Shown: positions 24,801-37,506, counted from the first letter of the stretch. The stretch is DNA of 64,000 nucleotides from Theobroma cacao (GCF_000208745.1 NC_030853.1:3207171-3271170); one strand, 5' to 3'. Program-made: numbers and translations. Notes: generated from the sequence alone by a model not told the origin.

Positions 24801-26640
24801 AACAACTTAAGTTGCCAAGTTGGTGATAGCGATGACGTGTGTCATGGTAGCAAAGGAGAGTCGTAAATCTAATATTATTTGTGCATTATAGTGAAGCTAA
24901 GTATTTAAATATGCACACAACTTTCATCTAGCGGGGACGTTTTTTATGAAGTAAAATCGTAAGATCTAACAAGCTAAAGCGAACAACATCTTGCAAGTTA
25001 GTGGACAAAATAGTGAGACCTAATGGATCATAATGAACAATAAACCTTTATTGATCTAAATTTCATATATTATAATTTTATTATTTTAACCTATAATCTA
25101 TATAATTTTTTCTAAATTTTTTTTTGTAATTTGTATAATTGTTATTATTATGTTTACAGAGACAATCAAATCAAGACAACCATCCAAGCTCGTTGATCTA
25201 TGATTGCAGTAGCAATGGACCTTTGTTGAAAACCTTAATTAAATAAGGCTTTCCAGCTTGATGAATCCCACTTAAAGGTGGAAGTTGATATGCCAGTTTG
25301 GATTTCCATGGAAGAACATGAATAGCAATGATCAATACACTCATCTTGTTAACACTTTTGTAGGTTTTGGACATTGGGTTTTTCACTACCAATGATAGGA
25401 AATTGCTTTTCTTCCCTAAAGTTACTTTCTCAGTCTAACCCACAATTTTCTTCTCACTTGGTATAACATGGCTGTTGTTCCAAGAACCCCGTTTCCAACA
25501 ACTTTAACATTGAATTGATTTAAACATGCAATTAGTAATTTATTGGAAGCAGAAATTCATTAAACCTGTTTTAATGATCAAGGAAGAGGCAGAGATTTAT
25601 AATGTCCGTGGCGAGCAAGGTCAGTATATACAACATTTTTTGTTTATTCTCACAAAGAGTATTGTTCTCCAACGGCACTGTGTGCGCTGATTTGGGCTCT
25701 TCGAGCCAAGCAGCGAGCCCACGGTGCAATGTTAGGATATATGGGCTTCAATCCTAACTTCTAAAAGGCATATTGATATATACACAAAACTTCTCTATGG
25801 AATGGAAGTGTCCACGTTGATATGTTCTGATCTTAGTAAGAGATGAGATAAGCTCTAAATATATAAATAAAGATTTCTGTTTTCAAATTAACCAAAAACT
25901 ATATGAGCTTATCACTTCATGCTAACCCAATAACTGTCTAAATTAATTGAAATTACATATAATCCAACCAATAAATTGAAACTTGGGCTTATATCATGCA
26001 AAGCTAAGCTTAAAGCAGAGTAAGATTAAATAAATGAAATCGAAGGGAGGCATTTTATCAACACCATCCTTTTGCTAAAACAATTTCATGACATTCAAAG
26101 GTTTCATATAAATAAGGATCTTCTTTTACTTAACAAACATATTTTTTAAATTGAAAATGTAGACTCGTGACAAGTGATATCAAAACAGACTCAACTCTTC
26201 ACTGATGTGAAATCTTCCATGAGAGATATCAAGATCAAAGTAGACCTGAATCAAAGTAAGTTCCTCTATCTATGAGTGAAAGAGTTAGTCCAACGAGGAC
26301 ATTGTGTAATTGAATATGGTAGAATGTCACAAATCACAAATTAGTAAGAGATTAGATGAATTTTGAGCTTAATAAAGATCCATTTGTTTTGATGTAAAAT
26401 ATTTTTTGAAAAATGTTTTCATGACTTATCCTTGTTTGGAAAATTGAAAATTTATTCCAAATGTAAAACATTTTATAGGTCAACAGGAAAAACACCTATT
26501 GACTATGTAAAATGTCTTATGTCTCTCAAAGGTGCAAGAAATTTTCCAAAGAACAGAAAAAAAATTCTCTTATATTAAACTTGGCAGTATAGGTTTAATG
26601 AATATTAAATTTTTTTATGAAATTGATGAATATTGACATT
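21843..26640. other. Kinase 5' region and long intergenic spacer
   Basis: About 21,843-22,700 probably holds the kinase gene's 5' UTR intron(s) and promoter. From 22,700 to 26,640 I see no gene. The content is AT-rich DNA, the C-rich tract at 23,323-23,363, and around 26,150-26,330 a stretch with several near-repeats of 'gatatcaa' that looks like transposon debris. Open frames in this range are short and unlike proteins. Confidence 0.5.
23323..23363. repeat. Poly-C / (CCCCCA)n tract with one N
   Basis: A run of C's, with N at 23,331, is followed by about four CCCCCA units. The N shows that the consensus length was not resolved in this homopolymer. Confidence 0.9.
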
Positions 26641-28289
26641 TAACTTAAAGGAAAAAAACATGAGAGAGAGAATGAAAGCAAGAGGAGAGAAATTGTATGA
26701 GAGAGATCTAGGTTAGGAAACAATGTTTGGCAAAAATAAAGGACCGCTGAAAGGAGACAAGAATGGCGATAGAGGGATGATGGGGAGAAGAAGGATCCTT
26801 AGAGGGTTGAAAAATGGAGGAAACCCAGCTTTTCAATTTTTGTAAGCAATTTACACCAAAAAGTGGATTGGAGACAACTGAAAGAGCTATTTGACGAACA
26901 TGGTGTAGTGGTGGACATTTTCTTGCCACAATCGAGAAAGGATTCAAAGTCCAAGTATGCTGCTGTGAGGTATAAAGTCGAGAGGGAACAAGCAAGAGCC
27001 ATATACTTGGGACATGGAAGGAAGGTTAATGGTAGAAGATTGAGGGTCTTCAAATGGAAAAAACCTAGAAGTCAAGGTGCAGTAAAGGATACAAAAAACT
27101 AAAAGAAAAAGGAAGACAGGGTGAAGGACAATAATAGCAAAACATTTAGAGAGACTTTACTTACCAACACTTATAAAGGAGTAATAAGGAATGATTTTGA
27201 AAAATAATAAAAAAGAATAGGATAAGGCTAACAGGAGTAAAGGTAACATAGTGGTCATTAACAAGAACAACTTGGAATGGTTGGGAAAGAGTGCAGTGGG
27301 GCAACTAAGAAGCCCTATGAACAGTAAATCAGTGTAGAGTTCCTTAGTTAGAGAAGGAATTTGGGCACAAGTAAGACCAATGGTGGACTATTCGTCTTGG
27401 TAACTTTTGATGAAAAAAAAAAAGGGATGAATGAATATTTAGAAAAGTGTATGGACTTGTTTGAGCCATGGTTTGAATCATTGACTCCATATTGTGTTGG
27501 TATAGAAGTAAGGAAATTCAATGTATGGGTCAAGATTAAGAAAATCTCATTATATGTGTGGTATGAATATAGCTTCAAAGTAATTGGGAATTCATGGGTA
27601 GATACATTAAATCTGACGGGAACATAATGGACAAATGGGGCTTGGATTAGGCATTAATTCTTGTGGAGGTTAAGTCATTAAAAGATATAAGTGCTTATAC
27701 ACACTTGACAGTCAATGGTAGTGACTATTTTGTAAGGGCAACAATCGCTAGTATAGAGAGAAGAGGTTCAGTCCAAATTGAAAATGGATAGTCCGTGGTA
27801 GGAGGAAATAATGTTTAATAGATGGGAAGAGGAAGAAGATGGCTCCCCTTTCAAGGAAAATCTCCCAAGATTCGAAATAGAGGAAAAAATGTGTGATATG
27901 TCCCAAAGAATGTATGACAACTGCAAAAATCTTAGTGCTGGTTTATGGGTCCTCGATATAAAAAAGGGATTAAGACAAAGGTGTGCGTTATCTCTTTTTC
28001 TTTTCAATATAGTCGCTGAAGCACTAAGATTTATGATGAGAAAAGCAGAAAAGATAGGAATGTGTAGAAGAGTGGAGATTGGAAATAATGGGTTCTCAAC
28101 TTCCCAGCTTCAGTATGCTGATGACACGATTTTATTCTACAACTTAAGTTTAGAAAATCTTTAAGTGTTGAAAAGGATGTTTTCAAGGAGTTTCGAGCCT
28201 CAAAATTAATTTTCACAAGAGTCAGTTTGTCATCATAAGAGTTAAGAAAGACACAGTTCTTACTTGAGTAAGGAAGATTTCATGTCAGG
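26640..28289 (+). mobile_element. LINE relic, segment 1 (ORF1 and RT palm)
   Basis: Start of a plant L1-type non-LTR retrotransposon relic, broken by stops. At 26,863-27,102 an RRM-like ORF1 domain is open (DWRQLKELFDEHGVVVDIF, then RKVNGRRLRVFKW), followed in other frames by more ORF1 (27,361-27,760, ending SDYFVRATIASIERRGSVQ). At 27,895-28,165 the reading changes to the reverse transcriptase palm: KKGLRQRCALSLFLFNIV and LQYADDTILFYN, with the catalytic YADD box intact. The endonuclease and the N-terminal RT expected in between are absent, so the copy has an internal deletion. The segment stops at the hAT insertion: its last eight bases (28,282-28,289) are the hAT target duplication. Confidence 0.8.
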
Positions 28290-28798
28290 TAGACTTGTCA
28301 ATACGGGCCAGCCAGGCCCAAACCCTTGTAGGTTAAAAAAATATGGGTTGGGTTGGGCTGGGCTAACCCATATTTTATATGGGCTGTCAAATCCCCAACC
28401 CAGCCCACCTCTTGCTAACCCATGGGTCAAGCTAGGCCAGCCCATTTTTTTCAAATTTTTTTTACTCTTTATCAATAAAATTATGCAATGATTTAATACA
28501 TAAATTGAATAATAAAAACATGTTGCAAACAAATAAATTACACCAAACATAAATAAGCAAATACACTACATCACATATAAAAAATTTTTCAATCTTTAAC
28601 ATAATTACACAAACTACAATTCCATTAACATAAGTACATAATCAAATATTTATAAACTTCAAGACTAATTTATGTTCTTCTCAATCTTCATCCTCAATCA
28701 AAACATTTGAGTCTTGTTTGGACAACAATGATGTCTCCAACTCTAATATTCATTGTTATAAAAAAATATATAGTGAGTTTCAATTTTAACTAAAATTA

Positions 28799-30920
28799 TT
28801 AATTTAACAAGTAAAGATTAAAGACATTAAAATATATAAAATAAACAATATCATCGGCAACTAAAGAAAAGCCATGCAACCAATTTTTCGCACAAACAAG
28901 CATTTGAACATTTTCATGGTGGAAGGAACTTTTAAATTTGGTGAGAACATGATCACCAATACTAAAAGCAGACTCTGATGCTACTGTAGTAATTGGAATG
29001 CTCAATACATCTCGTGCCATAATAGAAAGATCAAGAAAGCGCTTAGCATTATCCTTCCAATAATTAAGCACATCCAAGTCTTCAAACACTTCATAATCAA
29101 GCTTTGCCTCATCTAAATAAACATCCAACTCAGACTTTCCAGTAATAGAAATTATTTCATTTTGAAACATTTTGAGCTCCTACAATTTTTTAAATACATA
29201 GACAAAAAAAATAATTATCAAAACATAAATAAAGTAACATAAATTCTCATGTAATAAGATGAAGGAAAGACACAAAACTTACACCAAAGATCTTTGATCC
29301 CTTGGATTTAGTTCCCCCTCCGGCTTGCTTAGATAAATTATTCGTTGAGTAAGAAGATGTACTTGATGTACGAGTGTTGCTTGTATATTCTTTAAAGAGT
29401 TCGTACAAATTTGTCTTCACATTTTCTAACTTTTCATGACAAGTAGAAGCATCAATCTTAGAATAGCAAAATCTTAAGAAATCAAGCTTCATCCTTGGGT
29501 CAAGAATAGCTCCAAATGCAAGCACTACACTATAATCTTTCCAATACTTATCAAATTTCATTTTCATCCTTTGAGACATATACTTGATAACCTAATCATC
29601 ATTATGCAAATTCTCATTTAAAATCGATTCAATTTTCCAACCTTGCATGAAATACAAGTTGAAAGTTGGATAAGATGAACAGGATATCAAGTTTGTCGTC
29701 TCATAAAAGGGCTCCAAGAATTCACAAATTATCATTGCTCTCCCCCATTCCTCATCAGATGGATTATATTTATAAGTTCTATTAACAAATTGGAGGCTAG
29801 CAAAAGCTTTTTGATATTTGATTGCACTGTCAAGCATCAAATATGTTGAATTTCATCTAGTTGACACATCTAAACGCAACCCAACACCTATATCAATACC
29901 AACATGTTGAACACATTCTTGAAATTTTTTCATTATCCCATCCGATGCCTTTACATATTTCACACTCTCCCTAATTTTAAACAATGCTTCATTGACTACT
30001 TTCAAGCCTTCTTGAACAATAAGATTTAATATATGAGCACAACAACGCACATGAAAAAACTCATCATCACAAATCAAGCTACTTTGCAAATGAAGATGGC
30101 ATTTCAAGATACCTTACATGTTATCATTAGCAGAAGCATTATCTAAAGTAAGAGAGAAAACTTTTCCATCTATTCCCCATTCTTTCAAACAATCAAATAT
30201 AGTAACAACTGATTCAACTCCAGTATGTGGAGGAGGCATATGATAAAAGTTGAGTAACTTGCTACATAACTTTCAATTTTCGTTGACTAAGTGAGCAATC
30301 AAACAAATATAGCCCTCAGAAATAGATGTTGTCCATACATCAAAAGTTAAACAAATTCTATTAGGTACCTTGGCCATCGCTTGTTTAAGTTTCTCTTTCT
30401 CTCTCAAATGAATTCTCTGGACATCAGATACAGCAGGCATCACCACATCTGGATTTACATACTTAGCCCAAGCTCTAATCTTATCATATTCAACAAAAGC
30501 ATCAGACAAGTCATGCTTAATTATGGCTTCAGCAAGCATGTCACGTGAAATCTTAGGATCAAACTTTCTCGCCTTTACTTTCCCTTTATAATCCATTAGC
30601 ATCTAATGTGGATTAAAAAAGGAAATGAATTTACAAGTGTCAATGTAACGACACAAATGTGAAGTGCCATAATTAGAGCCATCAAGTTTAGGGCTAACCT
30701 TATACTCCGTTTTACAACCGTTACAAGTTGCCATTTCTACTCCATCTTACTTTTTGCCTATTTTAGTGAAATAATTTCAAACATTTGAAGTTTCTTTTTT
30801 AGCCTTTTTATTCAATTGTTCAAATTCAAATATATGAGATTGAGAGGGAATTTCATCCTCATTCAAAATGTTCACATCATCATCCATATTTATACAGTTT
30901 TCAAATGATTGGTCTATCAT
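28799..30920 (-). pseudogene. hAT transposase (BED finger, RICESLEEPER-like), nonsense-decayed
   Basis: Two exons, 29,283-30,920 (546 codons) and 28,799-29,179 (126 codons plus stop), with an intron having a normal donor (GGT|GTAAGT) and acceptor (TTGTAG). A full-length frame of 673 codons runs from the ATG at 30,920. It includes a BED zinc finger (MATCNGCKTEYK, then GTSHLCRYIDTC), a central RNase H-like region (DLSDAFVEYDKIRAWAKYVN, LTFDVWTTS, then RCCAHILNLIVQEG) and the C-terminal hAT dimerisation domain (LDLSIMARDVLSIPITTVAS, then ESAFS). I found no frameshift, but there are seven in-frame stops: TGA at 30,777-30,779, TAA at 30,747-30,749, TAG at 30,603-30,605, TGA at 30,273-30,275, TAA at 30,114-30,116, TGA at 29,853-29,855 and TAG at 29,592-29,594. 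Three of these TGAs sit where the family normally has Trp. It is not functional as it stands. Confidence 0.9.
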
Positions 30921-32220
30921 CGTTACCTTCAAATAACATAAATATGAATAAAAAATATTAAAAATTTACATAAACTGATTGATCCAATTCAAAAGTTGGA
31001 TTGTAGGCAAGGGTGAATTCATTTATAAAGGAAAATAATTGGAGAAATTAGAACTATCATATCCATCTTGTAGATTTAATTTTATCCATTCTCTAGTGTT
31101 AATATATTGTTCATCTTGGAATGACCAAAATTTGCAATTCATTTAAAGGGAAAAAAGATATCATTTTTCTTTTACCTTATTCTGTTATCTTGTTTAGTAA
31201 GAGGATTAAATCATTTATGCTAAGGGAAATATATCAAGATTTCAAGACTATTACAACCTACAAGCTACCTTGGCCATCAATCGTGTTAGTGAAACATTGG
31301 GCGAAAACATGAACAAAATAAATAACTTGAGTTTTACACTGAACATGACTTCATGCAGCAACAATAATAAAGTTCAAAACTCTTACATAGAACATCTTAG
31401 TTTAGTAAAATAACTGCTACAAATGCTTATATATTCTTTATCATAAGATATGGAAATGTCCAGTAACACATCACAATTCACAAAAGTTAAACCACTTCTA
31501 ACATTTTTAATTTTCTCTACAAAATTATTGTTAAAAGTTATTGGAGGTTTACCTAGGCTGTCGGAGGTGGGTTAGGTAGGAGAAAACTCAGAGCACTAGG
31601 TAGGATCGCAGGAATGGTGCGATCTGTGATTTGTGATGGCCAATGGCGATGGGAGTGAGAAACGTCGGAGACTCGGAGCGGTGACCGGCTGAAGGTGACC
31701 GGCGATGGGTGATGCATCGATGCCGATGGTCGAATGCTGGAGGGGGAGTGAGAATTGAGAAATGAAACCGAGAAGGCTACTAAGCAAGAAGTCGAGAAGC
31801 TGTAGTGAGATTTTAGAAGGCGAGGCAAGAAGTCGAGATTCTCAAGAAGCCGCAGTCAAGAAGCTACAGTCTAGAAAGCGAGAAAAAAGGCCAGAACTCA
31901 GAACAGTTGAAGTTGTTGAACAGAACAGATGGCTAGGGTGGTGGGGGATTTAGGGATTTGGGGTTAGCCGGTTAAGACTTAGGCGGAGGTTAGGGACTTA
32001 GGGTCTTGGGCCTCTTGGGTCTTACTTGGCTAGTGGCACTGTAGCATTGTTTTTAGCCCACCGGGCTGGCTCGCCCTAACTCAGGTCAACCCCCTAATCA
32101 AACGGGCTAGCCCATTTATGCCTAGTTATAATATGGGCCTAAATTTTCAGACCCAACTCACCCTATATTTAATAAAAAAATGGGTCGGTTCAATGGGTCA
32201 AGCCCATATTGACACCTATA
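30921..32220. other. hAT 5' non-coding part
   Basis: Upstream of the transposase start within the element. It presumably holds the promoter and the subterminal binding-site repeats. The 31,540-31,960 stretch may be a 5' leader; open frames there are short and on both strands. Confidence 0.5.
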
Positions 32221-32753
32221 ATGTTAGGTGGGGTCACTTCCAACCACTTATTTGGGGTTGCCTTTGGGTGTTAATCACAATTCAACATCTTTTTGGAGAC
32301 TAGTGTTGGATAGGGTCGAGGCTAAACTTGCAAGTTGGAAGGCAGTGACTCTTTCTTCACGAGAAATAGTAACATTACTAGGGTCAATATTGGTAAATTT
32401 GCTAATATTGTATATGTCCTTGCTTCAAATTCTGATCAATTTGAAAAATGAGCTTGAAAAAATGCAAAAGAGATTCCTATGGAGGTACAAAAGACAAAAG
32501 GAAGATTCATTACATTGGGTGGAAAAAAGTGTGTAATTGCATAGAGTGTGAAGGATTAGGGGTGACTGACTTGGAAATGAAGAATAAGGCATTGCTAAAC
32601 AAGTGAATTTGATGATTTAGGGAGGAAAAAGATAGTTTGTGGAGAGAATTTTTGATTGAAAAAATTGGAAGTGATAGTATTGTTCTTTTGCCAAACATTA
32701 GTGTAAACAGGAAAGTGTCAACTTTGTGGAAGAAAATTATTAGCCTCTTTTCT
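32221..32753 (+). mobile_element. LINE relic, segment 2 (RT thumb region)
   Basis: Continuation of the LINE after the hAT. It reads GSLPTTYLGLPLG, then VEAKLASWKAVTLSSREIVT, then KNELEKMQKRFLWRYKRQKE and DSLHW, the typical stretch after the RT palm in plant L1 elements. Further stops follow (LGVTDLEMKNKALLNK is still readable). It ends at a second insertion. Confidence 0.85.
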
Positions 32754-34249
32754 TGTCAGTTAAAATTCTACTACGCAAGTATACGTATTGAATAGATAGT
32801 ATATAAGGAAGCAGAGTATTGATCTCACAAAGAATTGATATAAAATTTTACTAAGTACTAAAATTAGAATAATTTAATCTTATTCAAACAATCAAATTCA
32901 AATAGCTAAATTAATTAGCTAAAACTAATTAACCAAAATTTATACTAAAAAGAAAAATCAAAGCAACAAGATAATTGGGTAAAAATCAAATCAAACAAGC
33001 CTAAAATTACAATATCCCTCACACTTCATTAAAATCTTAACTCTCTTCCTTAACTTATTTCAATGGATTGAATTGCTAATCTAGAGTCTTTAATAATTTA
33101 TAAGGGTCTCTTGATTCATCTTATAAAAATATCTGTTTTAATCAAAACACTATATCTCTATGTGAATTGAAATTAAAACAGACTCATTAAGTTCAGGCTT
33201 TAATCTGGCTGTGTAAGTTTTATAGGTATATCCCTATCCTATATGCAAATCAATTAATATGATCATATGCTATCCCAATTTTAGTCTACACTAAACTCCC
33301 TTTTCTAAGTTTGTTTAGGTTCCTAAATCAATTTAATTGGTGATCAAGCAATTAAAAGCATTAAGAACAAATTGGAATAAACAATTCAAATCTCATTAAA
33401 GATAAACAAGAAATAGATTAAAAGTTTAGATTACATGTGAGTTCAATTGCAATCATAAAAAAATAAATTTAGCTCATAATGTCAAATAAAACTTCATCCA
33501 AAGAAAATTAACCATTAATCCAAGTCAAAGAAAATAAAAAAAAAACACAAAAGTAGAGAGAAAAAACTAATAGTTGAAGCTTTATGCTCTTGATTCTCTC
33601 TCTATTTTTTGGCTTTCTTGCTTTGTTTTTGGCTCTTTTTTCTCCATAATAGTTGCTTGTTGCCTTCTTCTAAAAACCTCTGAAAAAAGGCCCTTTAAAT
33701 AGACTCCAAAAGCCCTAGCTTCCAAAATCCTATAAGCTTGTTGTTTTTGGAAAATATGTTGAGCGCCGCGGCTCTCATTTTCCAGAGCCACTACTCTCAA
33801 AGGTTCTATTCAATTTTGTTCTTTTGGTGCAGTACTTTCACTTTAACAAAGATTTTGGCCACTTTTCGATCAGAACTGGGTAAAGTGACAAACATCAAAG
33901 TTATAACCTTGCCTCTTAGATTTTTAATGGTTTAAAAATCATGTCATTTGGACTTCTTTAGTGGGAGATAAGCTTGAAAAACCGAAACATATGCAAACAG
34001 AGCAATAGTCCATTATGCACCTTTCTTCACCAATTAAAATTATTTTTGATCCTACTCCTACAAAAATATAAAAATAAATATAAATAACATAAAACTAACA
34101 TTATTAACTTAAAATAAACATTTAAACATAAATTAAACTAAACTAATAAAAAAATAAAAAAAAACTAAAACTGATCCTAAATCTAGTCTAATTTACACTA
34201 ATTAGATATTTAATTTCCCGTTAAATATATGTATTTGATGCACTCATCA
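32754..34249. mobile_element. Unclassified ~1.5-kb insertion in the LINE (possible solo LTR)
   Basis: LINE homology stops at 32,753 and resumes after 34,249. The foreign 1,496 bp starts TGTCAGTTAAAATTC and ends GATGCACTCATCA, so it has the TG...CA ends typical of LTRs on either strand. No transposase, gag or pol sequence and no long terminal inverted repeat were seen. The flanking 5-mers (TTTCT and TCACT) match at only three of five bases, so the target duplication is weak and the borders may be off by a few bases. A solo LTR is my best guess. Confidence 0.5.
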
Positions 34250-36090
34250 TCACTCTGACTTAACTAATTTTTCTTCCCAATACAATCCAACATTAGTTAT
34301 GCTATTAGCAATGGTGAAAATTTGAGGTTTTGGCAAGACGAGTGGATCGAAAGGAACATTTTGGCGCAATCCTTTCGAAGGATTTTTGCTTTGGTTGAAA
34401 ATGAAAAAAAAAAAAAAGGAAGATTGGTGAATTCGGGAAATGGGAATAGGAAAAATGGATTTAGAATGTCAAACTTAAGAGACAACTCTTTGATTAGGAA
34501 ATTACACAATGGCAACTTCAAAAGGTGCTGCGAGAGTTTTAAATAAGCAAAGAGTTAAAAGATGAACTCATATGTGAAAAAGAAATAAATGGGAAATGCA
34601 CCGCGAAATCTTTCTGTAAGTACACACTTACCACTGCTGATAATATTGATGAAATTGGAAATATGTTTGGGCAAATTTGGCCCTTTATAAAGTCGAGATC
34701 TTTGTTTAGCAATTATTGCAAGGTAAAATTGGAGTCAAGGATGAACTTATTAAAAGAAGAGTTAATGTAGTGTGTTTTGTGTAATATAGAGGTTGAATCT
34801 TATGATCATCTATTTGCCAGATGTAAAGAGACTTGGAAAGTGTGGGTTGGGTGGTGTAGGTTTTAGAGTGTGGTTTAGGTATCCCTTGGAAATGTTAAAG
34901 GGATATTGGAAGCATGGAACAAATGCCAACTAGGAAGGTTAAGCAAAAGGACTTAGAAAATGACATTCTTTGTAATGGTATAGTCTATATGGAAAGATAG
35001 GAATGAGATGGTCTTTAAAGAAGTGAGCGAGATGCAGAAAGATGTTTGTTTATGGCTAGAATTAGAATGGTTAAGTAGGCAAATGCTAAGTGGCCTAAGG
35101 AATTTCTATCAGTGTTGAATGTGTATAGACAACTTGCTATACAAGGTCAACAACAAAATAGAAGACAAGAAAGAAATGGGATCGATTGGGAGTAGCCTCA
35201 AAATGGACAAATGAAATTTAAAGTCAACAGGGCAGCAAGGGGATGCTCGAAGGCAACTGGAATAAGAGGTTTTTTGAGAGACTCAAGGGGGGGAAGTTAA
35301 AGCCTTATTCTCTAAGTCAATTGACATTGTAGATTCAAATCTCGCAGAAGTATTGGCAATAAGGGAGGTTTTTCTCATTTTTACAACATCATAGTGGACA
35401 AGGAGTCAATGACTTCTCATTGAGAACGGCTCAAGTAATACAGTGAAATGGATCAAAGGTGCAAACACGACACCTTGGAGAATGAAAAAATCGTTACTGC
35501 AAATTGAGAGAATGAAAAAAGAATTGATTGGGTGGGAGGTAAGACATGTTTTGAGGGAGGCCAATTAAAGAGCGGATAATCTTGCCAAAGAAGGAGTTTT
35601 TCAACAAATGGATACTTTGAGAGTGTTTGAGTAAGCTTTGGAGTTTTCTTGCTGGTTATGTCTCTGTTGAGTCATTAATGTGTATAGGTGGAGCTGGTTG
35701 CTTTCAGAGGGAGAACAGGATGCTTGTTTTTTGTTCAAAGCTGGAGTGTTTTACTAGGTACGATTGAGATTGACAAGTTAGGAATTTTATCTTTGAGTTT
35801 GGGGAAATAGGTTGTGTAATTTTGTTGATCATTGGTGGATTTACTTATATATGAATGTTGGGGTTGGGGTTTAATTCCCTGAGTTTTTTTTTTTTGTTAA
35901 GTTAGGGATTGTTTTCTTGTTACTTACTTTAGTAGGGTATGAATTTTGTGAAGTGTTTAGATTTAGGATATGATGTTTTTAAAGGTCATGTGCTAAGCTA
36001 AATTCTTTCTTTTCTACACATGTTTCCTGATGTAAAGAGTAAGGGGATTTCTATTCCCTACTTATGAAATGAAAGTCATATTTTACTTTT
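34250..36090 (+). mobile_element. LINE relic, segment 3 (zinc-binding and RNase H part)
   Basis: The C-terminal part of LINE ORF2, broken by many stops. First comes GENLRFWQDEWI, typical of the zf-RVT region, then a Cys/His stretch near 34,770-34,870 (reading CLLCN-like, then DHLFARCKETWKVWVGW), then an RNase H-like tail at about 35,210-35,630 (KVNRAARGCSKATGIRGF, SSNTVKWIKGANTTPW, RADNLAKEGV). Plant L1-lineage elements commonly carry this RNase H. The element probably ends near 36,090, at an A/T-rich stretch after 'cccta cttatgaaatg'. Confidence 0.75.
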
Positions 36091-37506
36091 TTTAAAAAAT
36101 TAATATTTAACTTAAAATGTTAAAAAATTAAATAAACCATATTTAACTTTAAAATTTTTTAACTTAAAATATTAATATTTAAATTATTCAATACCATTAA
36201 AATTAAAAAAATTAATAAAATCATCCAATGCAATTTGATATTTTTATTTATAAATTGAATACATTTTACTAACAATTATAACAAAAATATTTTAATGATC
36301 ATCATTTGATGAATACACATTTACAAATATAGATTTTAGATGTTTTACACAAATTGATAAATATTGATATTGTTATAATGTTATAGTAAAAAAAGATGAG
36401 ATGGAAATCTTTTTGAAAATTAGAACTTGCTTTCATTACAATATAGAGTTAAATGTTTGAAAAAAATCATTATAGATTTTTCCATTTTTATTTTCAATCT
36501 TAATTTTAATATAAAAACTAAACGATGCTATTATTTTGTAATCAATTCTTATTTATCATTTCAATATCCAAATAACTCCACTGTTGATAGTGAAAAATAT
36601 TTATTACGAGATGATCCAAAAAATAAAAAATACTTTTCATAAGATGATCCAAATAATAGAAAATATAAAATTTTTTTATAAAACATTTTACATAAAAAAA
36701 TTTCTCTCTAATAAATTATTGTTTGATTACCAAATAAATTTTAAATAAAATTCTTTGTACACTTAACAGATATATTTTTTGAGATGCAAACATGAATGGT
36801 AACACCCCACGTATTCCAAAGATATTTTTTCTTATCATTGAATGAGGAAGGAAAGTCAATAAGTTGGACAAGGTTCAATTCATGGAATAATATTAACCTC
36901 TGGGTTTCTCCCAATATGTGCATTAGCCTGTGAAGCCAGGTGTCTACATCCAGGACCGAGAACGATGGTCTCATCGGATGGCATGACCACCATTGCTTTC
37001 TTCGTACTTTTGTTGTTGCTGTTGCCATTACTATTACTACTGTTGCTTGCTTTCATGACCATGAAAAAGATTCATGCCATGCTTTTTTCACGCACGATAT
37101 GAATTTTTTTTATTTTTTAATTTTTTTTGTAAAAAATAGGAATTTGTAATGTGATATGAATAACAAAATAAAAATTTATAAAAGGATACAAAAATGAGAA
37201 TAGAGTCTAATTTGATGTTTAATTTAAAATTAATTGATATTAAATAAAAAATTAATTAATTTTAAATTAAATATTACATTACAAAAGTTCAATAAAACAA
37301 ATACTATTTCAAAAAACAAAAAAAAAAAAAGAATGCCCATAGTTTTGGACATTCAAGATTCTGAGTAAACAAAATCAAATTTGTCCTAAAGCATCAATAA
37401 ATGAAATATATATCATGATTCATCAAATTTTTCTTCTTACAAATAATCATGATTGCAACCAAACACTTTTAAAAATATTTTCAAATTAACTACTTTAAAA
37501 ATGATA

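Larger units (their letters stand above)
28290..32220 (-). mobile_element. Complete hAT transposon nested in the LINE
   Basis: A 3,931-bp element. The left end reads TAGACTTGTCAATACGGGCC and the inverted right end TATAGGTGTCAATATGGGCT (15 of 20 match). It is flanked by an 8-bp direct repeat, ATGTCAGG at 28,282-28,289 and ATGTTAGG at 32,221-32,228; 8 bp is the hAT target-site size. Subterminal regions are rich in GGGCTGGGC / GGGTT / CCCAT motifs in both orientations (28,320-28,450 and 32,035-32,210), as expected for transposase binding sites. A transposase pseudogene lies on the minus strand. The part at 31,540-31,960 is more GC-rich, with short imperfect repeats around AAGAAGTCGAGA. Removing the element rejoins the LINE reading frame (see findings). 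Confidence 0.92.

Noticed and set aside
26150..26330. Possible LTR primer-binding site
   Set aside because: 'gatatcaa' phrases only faintly resemble a tRNA-Met primer site, and no LTR pair was found.
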